Positions 1-5,899 of a DNA stretch of 6,516 bases are shown piece by piece. The position numbers and the translations under genes were made by a program. The notes below the pieces were generated by a model. It was not told the DNA's origin. It made no database searches and saw only the letters and a list, made by a program, of their open reading frames with translations. The DNA is taken from assembly GCA_050014815.1 (NCBI GenBank), contig JBEKCP010000357.1, positions 1 to 6,516 on the forward strand. The letters are read 5' to 3'. Numbering within the stretch: the stretch's first letter is position 1; each line of letters begins with the position of its first letter. The DNA comes from JBEKCP01 sp050014815. GTDB taxonomy: Bacteria; Planctomycetota; Planctomycetia; Pirellulales; Thermoguttaceae.

Positions 1-252
1 AGTACCCGTCCGGCATGGACCGTGGGCGCGGCGTCCAACCAGGCGTCCACCAATGCCAGCCCGGTGGTCTTCGACATCACCGGCAGCGGGACTGTCAAGG
101 GCCTGTTCCTGGTGGGCGGCATCGCCAACGCCCAGAACAAGAGCAACCACGATGCCAGCGGCATCTTGTGGGCCACGGCCCTTTTCGGGACCGGCGATGT
201 GCCGGTCAACGCCAGCGATCAGTTGAAGGTGACGTACACCGTCAGCGCGTAA
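1..252 (+). CDS. Phage structural protein, all-beta, C-terminal part (5' end outside window)
   Basis: The frame is open from the first base and stops at TAA 250-252, giving 83 visible residues that begin STRPAWTVGAA. An internal GTG at 22 could be a start, but the upstream codons are in frame and protein-like and there is no ribosome binding site, so the gene most likely begins left of the window. The visible part alternates short hydrophobic strands with Gly/Ser/Asn-rich turns: VVFDITGSGTVKGLFLVGG, GILWATALFG, and a closing DQLKVTYTVSA. This resembles small beta-sandwich proteins I recall from tailed-phage structural clusters, usually annotated as hypothetical; the exact role (head decoration, tail or appendage) is unknown. 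There is no signal peptide or membrane segment in the visible part. It is followed by a strong hairpin, so it may end a transcription unit or be separately regulated from the three paralogues downstream. Confidence 0.75.
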   Translation, partial: STRPAWTVGAASNQASTNASPVVFDITGSGTVKGLFLVGGIANAQNKSNHDASGILWATALFGTGDVPVNASDQLKVTYTVSA

Positions 253-260
253 CGGGACTC

Positions 261-282
261 CCTCGCCCGAGGTCGGGCGAGG
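261..282 (+). terminator. Perfect GC-rich hairpin, possible terminator or attenuator
   Basis: CCTCGCCCGA (261-270) is followed by GG (271-272) and then the exact reverse complement TCGGGCGAGG (273-282). A realistic fold has about nine pairs and a four-base loop. It begins eight bases after the stop codon of the upstream gene. The bases after it (TCTTCCACAAG) are not a clean U-tract, so this is not a textbook intrinsic terminator. A pyrimidine-rich run follows at 310-330. It could be a weak or Rho-assisted terminator, an mRNA 3'-end stabiliser, or a processing site that sets the ratio of the upstream protein to the fibre-type genes. Confidence 0.5.
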
Positions 283-330
283 TCTTCCACAAGAAGCCTC
301 GCCTGGCCTATCTTTCCCCTCTTTCTCTCT

Positions 331-335
331 GAGGA
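331..335 (+). promoter_or_regulatory. Shine-Dalgarno site of first paralogue
   Basis: GAGGA lies six bases before the ATG at 342, after a pyrimidine-rich stretch. It fixes the start of the 325-aa gene. I see no convincing -35/-10 pair in the 89-base gap before it. Confidence 0.75.
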
Positions 336-341
336 ACCACA

Positions 342-1319
342 ATGGCCTACGAAAGATTCGCAAACGGCGGACTCTCCTCGCTGGCGGCGGGAATCGACAA
401 CGCCGTGACGAGCCTGACGGTGGCCTCCGCCATCGGGTTCCCCACCGGCGGCAACTTCCGCATCACTATCGACAGCGAGATCATGCTGGTCACCAATGTG
501 CAGGGCAAGATTTTCACGGTCACGCGGGCACAAGAGGGCACGTCGGCCGCTTCACATGATGCTGCCACTGCCGTCTTCCACGTTCTCACCGCCGGTGCCC
601 TAGCCCAGCGGGACATCGAGCAGTTTGCCACCGGCCTGATTACCGACCGCGATGTGGCCGGGCAGGCAGGGCGGCTCTTCCTGCCGACCGAGGGCCTGGT
701 GCATCAGGACAACGGCACCCTCTGGGACATGCTGCCGCTAAGCCGCATGACGCCGCCGGCCAGCGCCAGCTTCGCCTGGGTCAACCAGGGGACTTCGACG
801 GTCGCTGACACCAAGGGGATGATGGTGCTGGCCCCGCAGAGCACGGCGGGCACGGACAGTCTTCGGTGCCTGGTCAAGGCTGCGCCGCAGACTCCTTATG
901 AAATCACGGTTGCCATGTTGGCAGTGAATCCCCTGTACGACAGCAGCAGCACCATCGGCCAGTTTGGCGTCTGCTGGCGCGAGAGCGGGTCCGGCAAGCT
1001 GCTCACTTACGGCTGGGGCACGACGAATTATCCGCTCACCTTTTCGTACTCCCAGTGGACGAACCAGACGACGCTCTCGGGCAACATCTTCCAATACAGC
1101 GCCCCGATGATTTCGCCGTTGTGGGTCAAGCTCAGCGATGACGGCAGTAACCGTATGGTCAAGGTGTCGAGCGACGGATTCAACTGGGAGCCCGTTCAGG
1201 CCCTCCAGGGACGCACGGTGTTTCTTACGGCCGATCAGGTCGGCGTGTTCGCCAACAGTTGGAAGACCTCCAACGGCATCCCGCGAGTGGTCTCTGTCCT
1301 GCATTGGAGGGAAGCATAA
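342..1319 (+). CDS. Phage tail appendage/fibre-type protein, paralogue 1 of 3
   Basis: This 325-aa protein has no signal peptide or membrane segment. Residues 1-88 form a conserved N-terminal domain, including NFRITIDSEIMLVT (38-51), FTVTRAQEGT (58-67) and HVLTAGAL (80-87). A short neck follows with GRLFLPTEGL (110-119) and DNGTLWDML (123-131). Residues 134-325 form a C-terminal domain containing WVNQGTSTV, a CLVKA strand, WVKLSDDGSNR (261-271), SSDGFNW (276-282), ADQVGVFANS and the ending VLHWREA. The N-domain and neck recall modules found in tail fibres of uncultured phages; the C-domain has the strand spacing of a concanavalin/LamG-like jelly roll. An adhesin or fibre role is inferred and no catalytic residues are recognisable. 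Compared with the other two copies the neck lacks the YANxPAAG sequence and reads TDRDVAGQAGR. The stop shares one base with the next start, implying coupled translation. Confidence 0.85.
   Translation: MAYERFANGGLSSLAAGIDNAVTSLTVASAIGFPTGGNFRITIDSEIMLVTNVQGKIFTVTRAQEGTSAASHDAATAVFHVLTAGALAQRDIEQFATGLITDRDVAGQAGRLFLPTEGLVHQDNGTLWDMLPLSRMTPPASASFAWVNQGTSTVADTKGMMVLAPQSTAGTDSLRCLVKAAPQTPYEITVAMLAVNPLYDSSSTIGQFGVCWRESGSGKLLTYGWGTTNYPLTFSYSQWTNQTTLSGNIFQYSAPMISPLWVKLSDDGSNRMVKVSSDGFNWEPVQALQGRTVFLTADQVGVFANSWKTSNGIPRVVSVLHWREA
1306..1311 (+). promoter_or_regulatory. Shine-Dalgarno inside the 3' end of paralogue 1
   Basis: GGAGGG lies seven bases before the ATG at 1319. The core GGAGG comes from the Trp-Arg codons (TGG AGG) of the upstream protein's ending VLHWREA. 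The site selects ATG 1319, 20 codons inside an upstream in-frame start at 1259 that has no comparable site. Confidence 0.85.
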
Positions 1320-2317
1320 TGGCCGAGCTATTCAAGAACCTTGCCAGCACCACGCTCAGCGGAGACATCGACAACAGCACTACGTCGATCAACGTCGCCA
1401 GCGCAATGGGCTTTGCCAGCGGCAATTTCCGTATCCTGATCGACAGCGAGATCATGTTGGTCACCGGCGTCAGCGGGACGACCTTCACGGTCTCTCGCCA
1501 CCAGGAGGGGACTTCGGCCAGCGCACACAGCAACGGCGCGGTGGTAAAGCACGTCTTGACGGCCGGTGCCTTGGATGCCCACGACCAAAACGACCTGGCG
1601 GCCTATGACACCTATGCCAACCGGCCCGCCGCGGGCACGCCCGGCCGCATCTTCCTGCCGACCGATGGCCTGTTCATCGAGCGCGACAATGGCGCATCGT
1701 GGGAGAAGCTCGGCCCGATCTGGCCCATGACGCCGCCGCAATCCTCGGATTTACCGACCTGGGTGAACCAAGGCACTTCGACGTGCATCGACAACAAAGG
1801 GGCCATCTGGCTGCAAGCTGCGTACAACAACGGCGAGTCCATCCGCGGCCGGGTGAAGGCTTATCCGGCCGGCTCGTTTACCGTAGAAATGGCGTTCATC
1901 CCCAACATCTGGGCCTATGCCAGCAGCGGTGTCGCGGCGGGCCTTATGATCCGCGATTCCACGGGCGGCAAGATTGTGGCCTACGGTCTCGGTGGCGGCA
2001 GCGGCAGCATGGAAATTCACGGCTACAACTACAACAGCGCCACCTCGCTAAGCGGTAGTATCACAGGCTGGCCGAGCGCCATGCACTTCTCCGAACAGGC
2101 CGTGATCTGGCTGAAGTATTACGACGACGGCACAACCAACCGGGTGATTTCGTGCTCGTTGGATGGTGTCACCTGGACGCAACTGGTCAGCATCAGCCGA
2201 ACCGACTGGATGACGCCCAACCAGATCGGCATATTCGCCAATGGCGGCGACGGTTACTCCTCGTCCTACGGGCAGGTTGACGGCGGCATCACGGTCCTGA
2301 GTTGGAGGCAATACTAA
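1319..2317 (+). CDS. Phage tail appendage/fibre-type protein, paralogue 2 of 3
   Basis: This 332-aa protein starts at ATG 1319, overlapping the previous stop as TAATG. The frame is open further left, but the Shine-Dalgarno at 1306-1311 and the alignment of MAELFKN with MAYERFAN and MAEKFTN support this start. Residues 1-85 are the conserved N-domain, with NFRILIDSEIMLVTG (36-50), FTVSRHQEGT and HVLTAGALD. The neck has YANRPAAG (99-106), GRIFLPTDGLF (109-119) and DNGASWEKLGP. The C-domain (about 137-332) keeps WVNQGTST (148-155), GRVKAYP, IWLKYYDDGTTNR (263-275), SLDGVTW (280-286), TPNQIGIFANGG and VLSWRQY. It also carries a Gly/Ser-rich stretch around 218-232 (AYGLGGGSGSME). The order of motifs matches paralogues 1 and 3, so these are duplicates of one ancestor. 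The likely role is a receptor-binding or fibre subunit, possibly in a heteromeric assembly with its neighbours; this is inference. Confidence 0.85.
   Translation: MAELFKNLASTTLSGDIDNSTTSINVASAMGFASGNFRILIDSEIMLVTGVSGTTFTVSRHQEGTSASAHSNGAVVKHVLTAGALDAHDQNDLAAYDTYANRPAAGTPGRIFLPTDGLFIERDNGASWEKLGPIWPMTPPQSSDLPTWVNQGTSTCIDNKGAIWLQAAYNNGESIRGRVKAYPAGSFTVEMAFIPNIWAYASSGVAAGLMIRDSTGGKIVAYGLGGGSGSMEIHGYNYNSATSLSGSITGWPSAMHFSEQAVIWLKYYDDGTTNRVISCSLDGVTWTQLVSISRTDWMTPNQIGIFANGGDGYSSSYGQVDGGITVLSWRQY
2304..2308 (+). promoter_or_regulatory. Shine-Dalgarno inside the 3' end of paralogue 2
   Basis: GGAGG lies eight bases before the ATG at 2317 and again falls on the Trp-Arg codons of the upstream ending VLSWRQY. 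It favours ATG 2317 over an in-frame GTG, TTG or other start a few codons upstream (for example at 2302). Confidence 0.85.
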
Positions 2318-3309
2318 TGGCTGAGAAGTTCACCAACAACGCCGTCACCACCCTATCGGCCGCAATCACGACCACGACTGCCACCAGTTGCACGGTGACG
2401 GACGCCACGGCGTTTCCGACCACCGGGAACTTTCGCATCAAGATCGACAGTGAAATCCTCCTTGTGACTGGCGTAGCCGGGGCCACCTTTACCGTCACGC
2501 GCGGGGTCGAAGGGACCGTGCCTGCCACCCACGCCAGCGGTGCCACGGTCATTCATCTCTTGACCAAGGGTGGTTTGGAGGCGCGGGTCGCCAACCGGTT
2601 CGTCTCTGATCTCTACGCCAATAAGCCGGCGGCCGGGGTCAAGGGGCGGCTCTTCCTTCCGACGGATGGACTGTTCTTGGAGTACGACGACGGCGCGGCC
2701 TGGCATCAGTACGGGCCGTGCCGCCGGTTCAAGGCCCCGCCGCAAACCGGCTGGTCGTGGGTCAACCAGGGCAACGCCACGGCCACCTTCGTGGGCGGGG
2801 CCATGCTGCTTGAAGACCCCGATCTGGATGCCGTAAGCCCGCAACTTCGCCTCTACGTTCGGCCACTGGCGGCCGGGACGACCACCATCACCGTGGCATT
2901 CACCTACAACGGCATTGCCTCGATGGCAGGTCCGAAGGCCGGGTTCTGCGCGCGGGACGCTGGGGGGAGCGAGGACGGCCACCTTTCGACCTGGGGCCTG
3001 CGGGAACTCAGTGCCAGTACCTATCCGTTTCTCGAACACGTCCACTATACGTCGCCAACCGCCACTGAGGCTACCCCATCGGCCGATGGTCGAAACCTGT
3101 GGCCGAATTGGCGGGCGTTCTGGGCCAGGTATTCGTGGGAAGGGAATTACAAACGCTGGTGGTATTCGGTCGATGGCGTGAATTGGATCAAGTGGTGGGA
3201 AGACACGCTCACCTCATACAACACGCCCAGTCAGTTTGGGGTCTTCATCGACCCGCTGAACAATGCTCAGAAGATTTCTCTGTCGCTACTTTCTTGGGAA
3301 GAGAGCTAA
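2317..3309 (+). CDS. Phage tail appendage/fibre-type protein, paralogue 3 of 3, Trp-rich head
   Basis: This 330-aa protein starts at ATG 2317 in a TAATG overlap with paralogue 2. The N-domain (1-88) has NFRIKIDSEILLVTGV (38-53), FTVTRGVEGT and HLLTKGGLE. The neck has YANKPAAG (100-107), GRLFLPTDGLFLEYDDG (110-126) and AWHQYGP. The C-domain keeps WVNQGNAT (148-155), SVDGVNW (284-290), TPSQFGVFID (303-312) and LLSWEES at the end, but is otherwise the most diverged of the three. The usual DDGxNR segment is replaced by a run with nine tryptophans in 33 residues (262-294), including WPNWRAFW and IKWWED. Surface Trp is common in carbohydrate-binding sites, so a changed ligand is plausible, but a packing role is equally possible. 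The ending has Trp-Glu instead of Trp-Arg, so the next gene has a weaker purine-rich ribosome binding site (GGGAAGAGAG, 3296-3305) and starts three bases after the stop instead of overlapping it. Confidence 0.85.
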   Translation: MAEKFTNNAVTTLSAAITTTTATSCTVTDATAFPTTGNFRIKIDSEILLVTGVAGATFTVTRGVEGTVPATHASGATVIHLLTKGGLEARVANRFVSDLYANKPAAGVKGRLFLPTDGLFLEYDDGAAWHQYGPCRRFKAPPQTGWSWVNQGNATATFVGGAMLLEDPDLDAVSPQLRLYVRPLAAGTTTITVAFTYNGIASMAGPKAGFCARDAGGSEDGHLSTWGLRELSASTYPFLEHVHYTSPTATEATPSADGRNLWPNWRAFWARYSWEGNYKRWWYSVDGVNWIKWWEDTLTSYNTPSQFGVFIDPLNNAQKISLSLLSWEES

Positions 3310-3312
3310 GCG

Positions 3313-5868
3313 ATGGCGCAGACCGGCCAGCTAGGTATTGCTGATTCCCTGTTGACGAACGTGCAACTGGCGTTCGCCGTCGCCCCCGATGCCCTGCCTG
3401 CGCTCACAACGCAGGACGGCCGGCTCGGTTGGCAACTGGGAGGCACGGTCCTCGGCGTCGTTGGGGTAGTCGGTCCTTTGACCTTCTGCCTCTCGGCGGG
3501 GAGCGTGCTGGCGATTGCGCAGACGGCGGACCCTGCGCCGACGATCGTGGCCCACCCTTCGCCCCATTGGACTTTGGGCGGTCAAGACTCCTCGCCGGGC
3601 AACATGCAGCCGGCATTTACGGGCACGGACGCCCCCTTGCCCGCGCTTACCAGCCAGGGCGGCCGGCTCGGCGGCCAACTGGGCAGTACGGTGTTGGCCC
3701 TTGACGGCGTAACTGGCCCGTTGGTCAGCAACCTCTCAGCAGGAAGCGTACTGGCGATTGCTCACACGGCGGCCCCAGGACCGACCTTCGCGGCACATGC
3801 GTCCCCTCGGTGGGTTCTCGGCGGCCAGGACGCTTACCTGGGCGGCCAACGAATGGCCTTCGCCGGGGCGGACTCGCCACAGCCGACGACCGGCACGCAG
3901 ACGGGCAAGCTCGGCACGTCTGCTTCGCTCCTGGCCGGGATGCGAATGGCCTTGGGCGAGCAAGAAGGAGGAGGCGGGGCAACCATAACCTTCGTGGCCG
4001 CCGCGAGCGCCTTGGTGGCGTCGAGCGATGCGGCCGTGGCGGGCGTCGTGCGCGCCCCCGCGGCATCCAGCACACTCGCCTTGACGGATGCGGTCGGCGT
4101 CGGCTGCGTCCGCGATGAGATCGCCGCCAGCGCGCTTGTCCTGAACGACGCTGCCGTGGCCGGGGCCGTGCGCGAGGTGGCGGCGGCCGACGCCCTCGGC
4201 CTGACGGACGCCGGCACTGCTGCTTCGGTCTTCGTGGCCGCCGCCGACTCGGTGGCCAGTCTGACCGCAGCGGCCGACACGGCGGCCGTGCGGACGGTGG
4301 CGGTGGCCAATGCGATTGGTTTGACGGCCGAGGCCGCCCGCACGGCCTCGATTGCGCTCGGTGCCGAGTCGGCGATTGCGCCGGCAACGGCGGCCGACGC
4401 TTCGGCCGTGCGGGCGGTGGCGGCGGCCAGCACGCTCGATCTGACGGATGAGGCCGACCGCACGAGCCGCGTCATCTGGACGCTTGCAGTAGAATCCGCG
4501 ATCAGCCTTGGCTCGGCCTTGGGCCTTTGCACCACGCTCAACGTGGGTCTGACCAGTCCGCTCGATCTGGCCAACACCGCCGTGCGTACCGCGCTGCGGA
4601 TGCTCGCGGTCGAATCGGCCATCAACACGGCGGCAACGGCCAGCACTGCGACCATCCGCCCGCTGACGGCGGCCAGCCCGCTTGCCTTGACGGCCGTGGC
4701 TTCGGGCCGCAAGTCCGCGACCAGCGCTGCTGGGTCCGCGCTCTCGTTGGGGACGGCGGCCAGTGTCTCGGTGGCGCGGGCCGTCTCGGCGGACAGCACG
4801 CTTGCTGTGACGCAGGCGGCCGTGGGCGGTGTGTTCCACGAAACGGATGTCAGTGTTGAGGACTTCCTGTTCGACCTGGACGCTTCGGCAGACGTGGCGG
4901 TCGTTCGGTCGCTGTCGGCCCAGAGCGCTCTCGCCCTGGCCCAGACGGAGCAGACCGCGCGGCCCTGGTACTTGAATGCTGAGACGCTGATTCAGACCGC
5001 CAGCTACGAGTACGACGGACAGACCGACACGTTCCGTCCGGTATACGAGGGGCTGCAAGATGCGGCGAACGTGGCCCGGCCGCTCATGGCGGGGGCCAGC
5101 CAGGCAATTCCGCTGGTGCAGTCGGCGTCGGCGGTGCGGGTGAAGCCGATCGCCATCAACGTGTCGGCCGAGAGCGTTTTGGAACTGCTGGGCGAAATCC
5201 ACCCCAACCCGACCGGGGACACCGGCAACTGGCTCTCGTTCTCGCAGACCGCCACGGTAGATAAGTGCAAGACTACGAAGTCCGCCTTGGCGTTGACCAG
5301 CCAGGCGGCGGCGGCGCGGAGCGGCCCGCGCGGAGCGGCCTCGGCGCTGAACCTGGGGCAGGCGGCCACTTTCAGCCTCACGTTTGCCGGCGTCCGCCAG
5401 CAGTATCATCCCTTCGTTGGGGCGAAGGCAGCGGGAGCGCCGACGCCCCCGGCCGTGACGGTCGGGCCGCCCGAGCATAGCGATCTTCCGTTCCGACTGT
5501 TCTCTCCGGCGACCGGCACCGTGACCGACTCGGTGACGCTTCGAGCGCCGAACCTGGGAAACAAGGACCGCCTGAGCTTCAACCGCATCGTGCGGGAGAC
5601 GCGCGGCGGCACGCTCGTCGTCTTCGCCGACCCGATCTGGCCGAAGCTCGAAACCCTCGTGCTCAGCTTCTCGGGCCTCCACAACGCGCAAGCCCAGCAG
5701 TTGCTCGCCTTCCTGGAGACGCACCTGGGCGAGGAGATCGGACTATTGGACTGGGAGGGGCGGTGCTGGAAGGGCGTCGTGATGACGCCGACGAACCCGG
5801 TGGTCCAGGACGGCCGCGACAGTTACTCGGCGAGCCTGGAGTTCGAGGGGGAGTTGGTGCCCGCATAG
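3313..5868 (+). CDS. Large repeat-containing phage tail protein (851 aa)
   Basis: It starts at ATG 3313, three bases after the previous stop. Residues 7-200 hold about 2.4 copies of an 81-residue repeat (landmarks LPALT, GRLG, SAGSVLAIA and W.LGGQD). A Gly-rich hinge, EQEGGGGAT (216-224), follows. Residues 227-690 are an array of roughly 20-residue units rich in Ala, Ser, Leu and Thr (core A-S-A-L-x-L-T), exact in length for the first eight units and looser later, with a less repetitive interruption around 505-650. Residues about 727-851 are globular (FRLFSPATGT, LSFNRIVRET, WEGRCWKGVV, ending LEFEGELVPA) and resemble a domain I recall at the end of repeat-bearing phage tail proteins. No enzyme motif, signal peptide or transmembrane helix is convincing. 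The likely role is an elongated tail or appendage component in which repeats set length and the C-domain docks to the tail tip. It is unlikely to be a tape measure: it is shorter than most, and the heptad-type long helices expected there are not evident. Function is inferred. Confidence 0.8.
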   Translation: MAQTGQLGIADSLLTNVQLAFAVAPDALPALTTQDGRLGWQLGGTVLGVVGVVGPLTFCLSAGSVLAIAQTADPAPTIVAHPSPHWTLGGQDSSPGNMQPAFTGTDAPLPALTSQGGRLGGQLGSTVLALDGVTGPLVSNLSAGSVLAIAHTAAPGPTFAAHASPRWVLGGQDAYLGGQRMAFAGADSPQPTTGTQTGKLGTSASLLAGMRMALGEQEGGGGATITFVAAASALVASSDAAVAGVVRAPAASSTLALTDAVGVGCVRDEIAASALVLNDAAVAGAVREVAAADALGLTDAGTAASVFVAAADSVASLTAAADTAAVRTVAVANAIGLTAEAARTASIALGAESAIAPATAADASAVRAVAAASTLDLTDEADRTSRVIWTLAVESAISLGSALGLCTTLNVGLTSPLDLANTAVRTALRMLAVESAINTAATASTATIRPLTAASPLALTAVASGRKSATSAAGSALSLGTAASVSVARAVSADSTLAVTQAAVGGVFHETDVSVEDFLFDLDASADVAVVRSLSAQSALALAQTEQTARPWYLNAETLIQTASYEYDGQTDTFRPVYEGLQDAANVARPLMAGASQAIPLVQSASAVRVKPIAINVSAESVLELLGEIHPNPTGDTGNWLSFSQTATVDKCKTTKSALALTSQAAAARSGPRGAASALNLGQAATFSLTFAGVRQQYHPFVGAKAAGAPTPPAVTVGPPEHSDLPFRLFSPATGTVTDSVTLRAPNLGNKDRLSFNRIVRETRGGTLVVFADPIWPKLETLVLSFSGLHNAQAQQLLAFLETHLGEEIGLLDWEGRCWKGVVMTPTNPVVQDGRDSYSASLEFEGELVPA
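3331..3909 (+). repeat. 81-residue (243-bp) tandem repeats in the N-terminal region
   Basis: Unit 1 is 3331-3573, unit 2 is 3574-3816, and a partial third unit is 3817 to about 3909. Matching residues are exactly 81 apart: LPALT 28/109, GRLG 36/117, LAIA 66/147, Trp 86/167, LGGQD 88/169, and Phe 21/102/183. Copies 1 and 2 remain similar at DNA level, for example CGGCCGGCTCGG at 3418-3429 and 3661-3672. A shorter sub-motif, LGxxDSLLxNxQLAF, recurs at the start of each unit and, degenerate, at residues 200-214. Confidence 0.85.
3991..5382 (+). repeat. About 20-residue (60-bp) tandem repeat array
   Basis: Beginning at residue 227, eight consecutive units are each exactly 20 residues (3991-4470), with Ser or Ala at unit position 7, a hydrophobic residue at 9 and usually Leu-Thr at 11-12. 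Six more units follow to residue 508 after a two-residue slip. Looser units then recur (for example SALALAQTEQTA at 538, SALALTSQAA at 657 and SALNLGQAAT at 677) to about residue 690. Neighbouring units also pair into a 40-residue period. Confidence 0.85.
5491..5862 (+). other. C-terminal globular domain of the 851-aa protein
   Basis: Residues 727-850 are free of the repeats and have ordinary globular composition, with Trp 776, 814 and 819 and a predicted helix around 791-805 (NAQAQQLLAFLETHL). The order of elements is strand-rich start, R.TRGGT, PKLETLVLSFSGL, helix, WEGRCW strand, and a closing LEFEGE. The following gene shows the same order, so this looks like a tail-tip domain fused to a repeat-bearing extension. 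Confidence 0.65.
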
Positions 5869-5887
5869 TGGCTACTTGGTGCTTGGC

Positions 5888-5893
5888 GGGGAG
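5888..5893 (+). promoter_or_regulatory. Shine-Dalgarno that decides the start of the 132-aa gene
   Basis: GGGGAG ends directly against the ATG at 5894, which is too close for initiation, but lies six bases before the in-frame ATG at 5900. It therefore favours 5900 over 5894 or the TTG at 5876. Confidence 0.7.
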
Positions 5894-5899
5894 ATGTCC

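Larger units (their letters stand above)
342..3309 (+). repeat. Tandem triplication of a fibre-type gene
   Basis: Three consecutive genes of 325, 332 and 330 aa share motif order along their whole length. The strongest DNA similarity is in the segments encoding IDSEI(M/L)LVT (about 468-494, 1440-1466, 2443-2469) and (L/I)FLPT(D/E)GL (about 672-698, 1649-1675, 2650-2676). The C-terminal thirds have diverged strongly. The pattern suggests old duplications followed by head-domain divergence rather than a recent copy event. Confidence 0.85.

Noticed and set aside
15..332. A 105-residue plus-strand frame overlapping the first gene and the gap
   Set aside because: It is Arg/Gln/Gly-rich with no ribosome binding site and runs through the hairpin. 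The overlapping frame from position 1 gives a protein with clear beta-strand pattern.
253..341. Promoter for the paralogue operon in the gap
   Set aside because: A TATCTT at 309-314 is loosely -10-like, but no plausible -35 sits at the right distance, and pyrimidine-rich leaders give such matches by chance.
1259..1318. Upstream in-frame start that would lengthen paralogue 2 by 20 residues
   Set aside because: The extra residues have no counterpart in paralogues 1 and 3, and the Shine-Dalgarno at 1306-1311 points to 1319.
342..3309. Diversity-generating retroelement target genes
   Set aside because: Variable heads of fibre genes invite this idea, but no reverse transcriptase or template repeat is in the window, the differences between copies are spread along the C-domains rather than confined to adenine-derived codons, and no near-identical repeat pair is present. 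Flanking sequence would be needed to exclude it fully.
3991..4470. CRISPR-like regular spacing of 60 bp
   Set aside because: The period is codon-exact within one open frame, the units are contiguous and diverged rather than identical repeats with unique spacers, and no cas gene is visible.
3834..4799. A 321-residue Ala/Ser/Val-rich minus-strand frame over the repeat array
   Set aside because: Its composition and 20-residue rhythm are the reverse-complement image of the plus-strand repeat. It has no context as a separate gene and conflicts with the coding strand of every neighbour.
3736..5724. A 662-residue open frame on the minus strand opposite the repeat protein
   Set aside because: It is Arg/Gly/His-rich and low in hydrophobic structure, mirrors the 60-bp repeats of the plus-strand gene, and lies inside a GC-rich gene where stop-free antisense frames are expected. 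The plus-strand frame has proper junctions and a recognisable C-domain.
3313..5868. Tail tape-measure protein
   Set aside because: The size could fit a short-tailed phage, but the protein is built from short Ala/Ser/Thr repeats and a globular tail-tip-like C-domain rather than long amphipathic helices with membrane-active segments.
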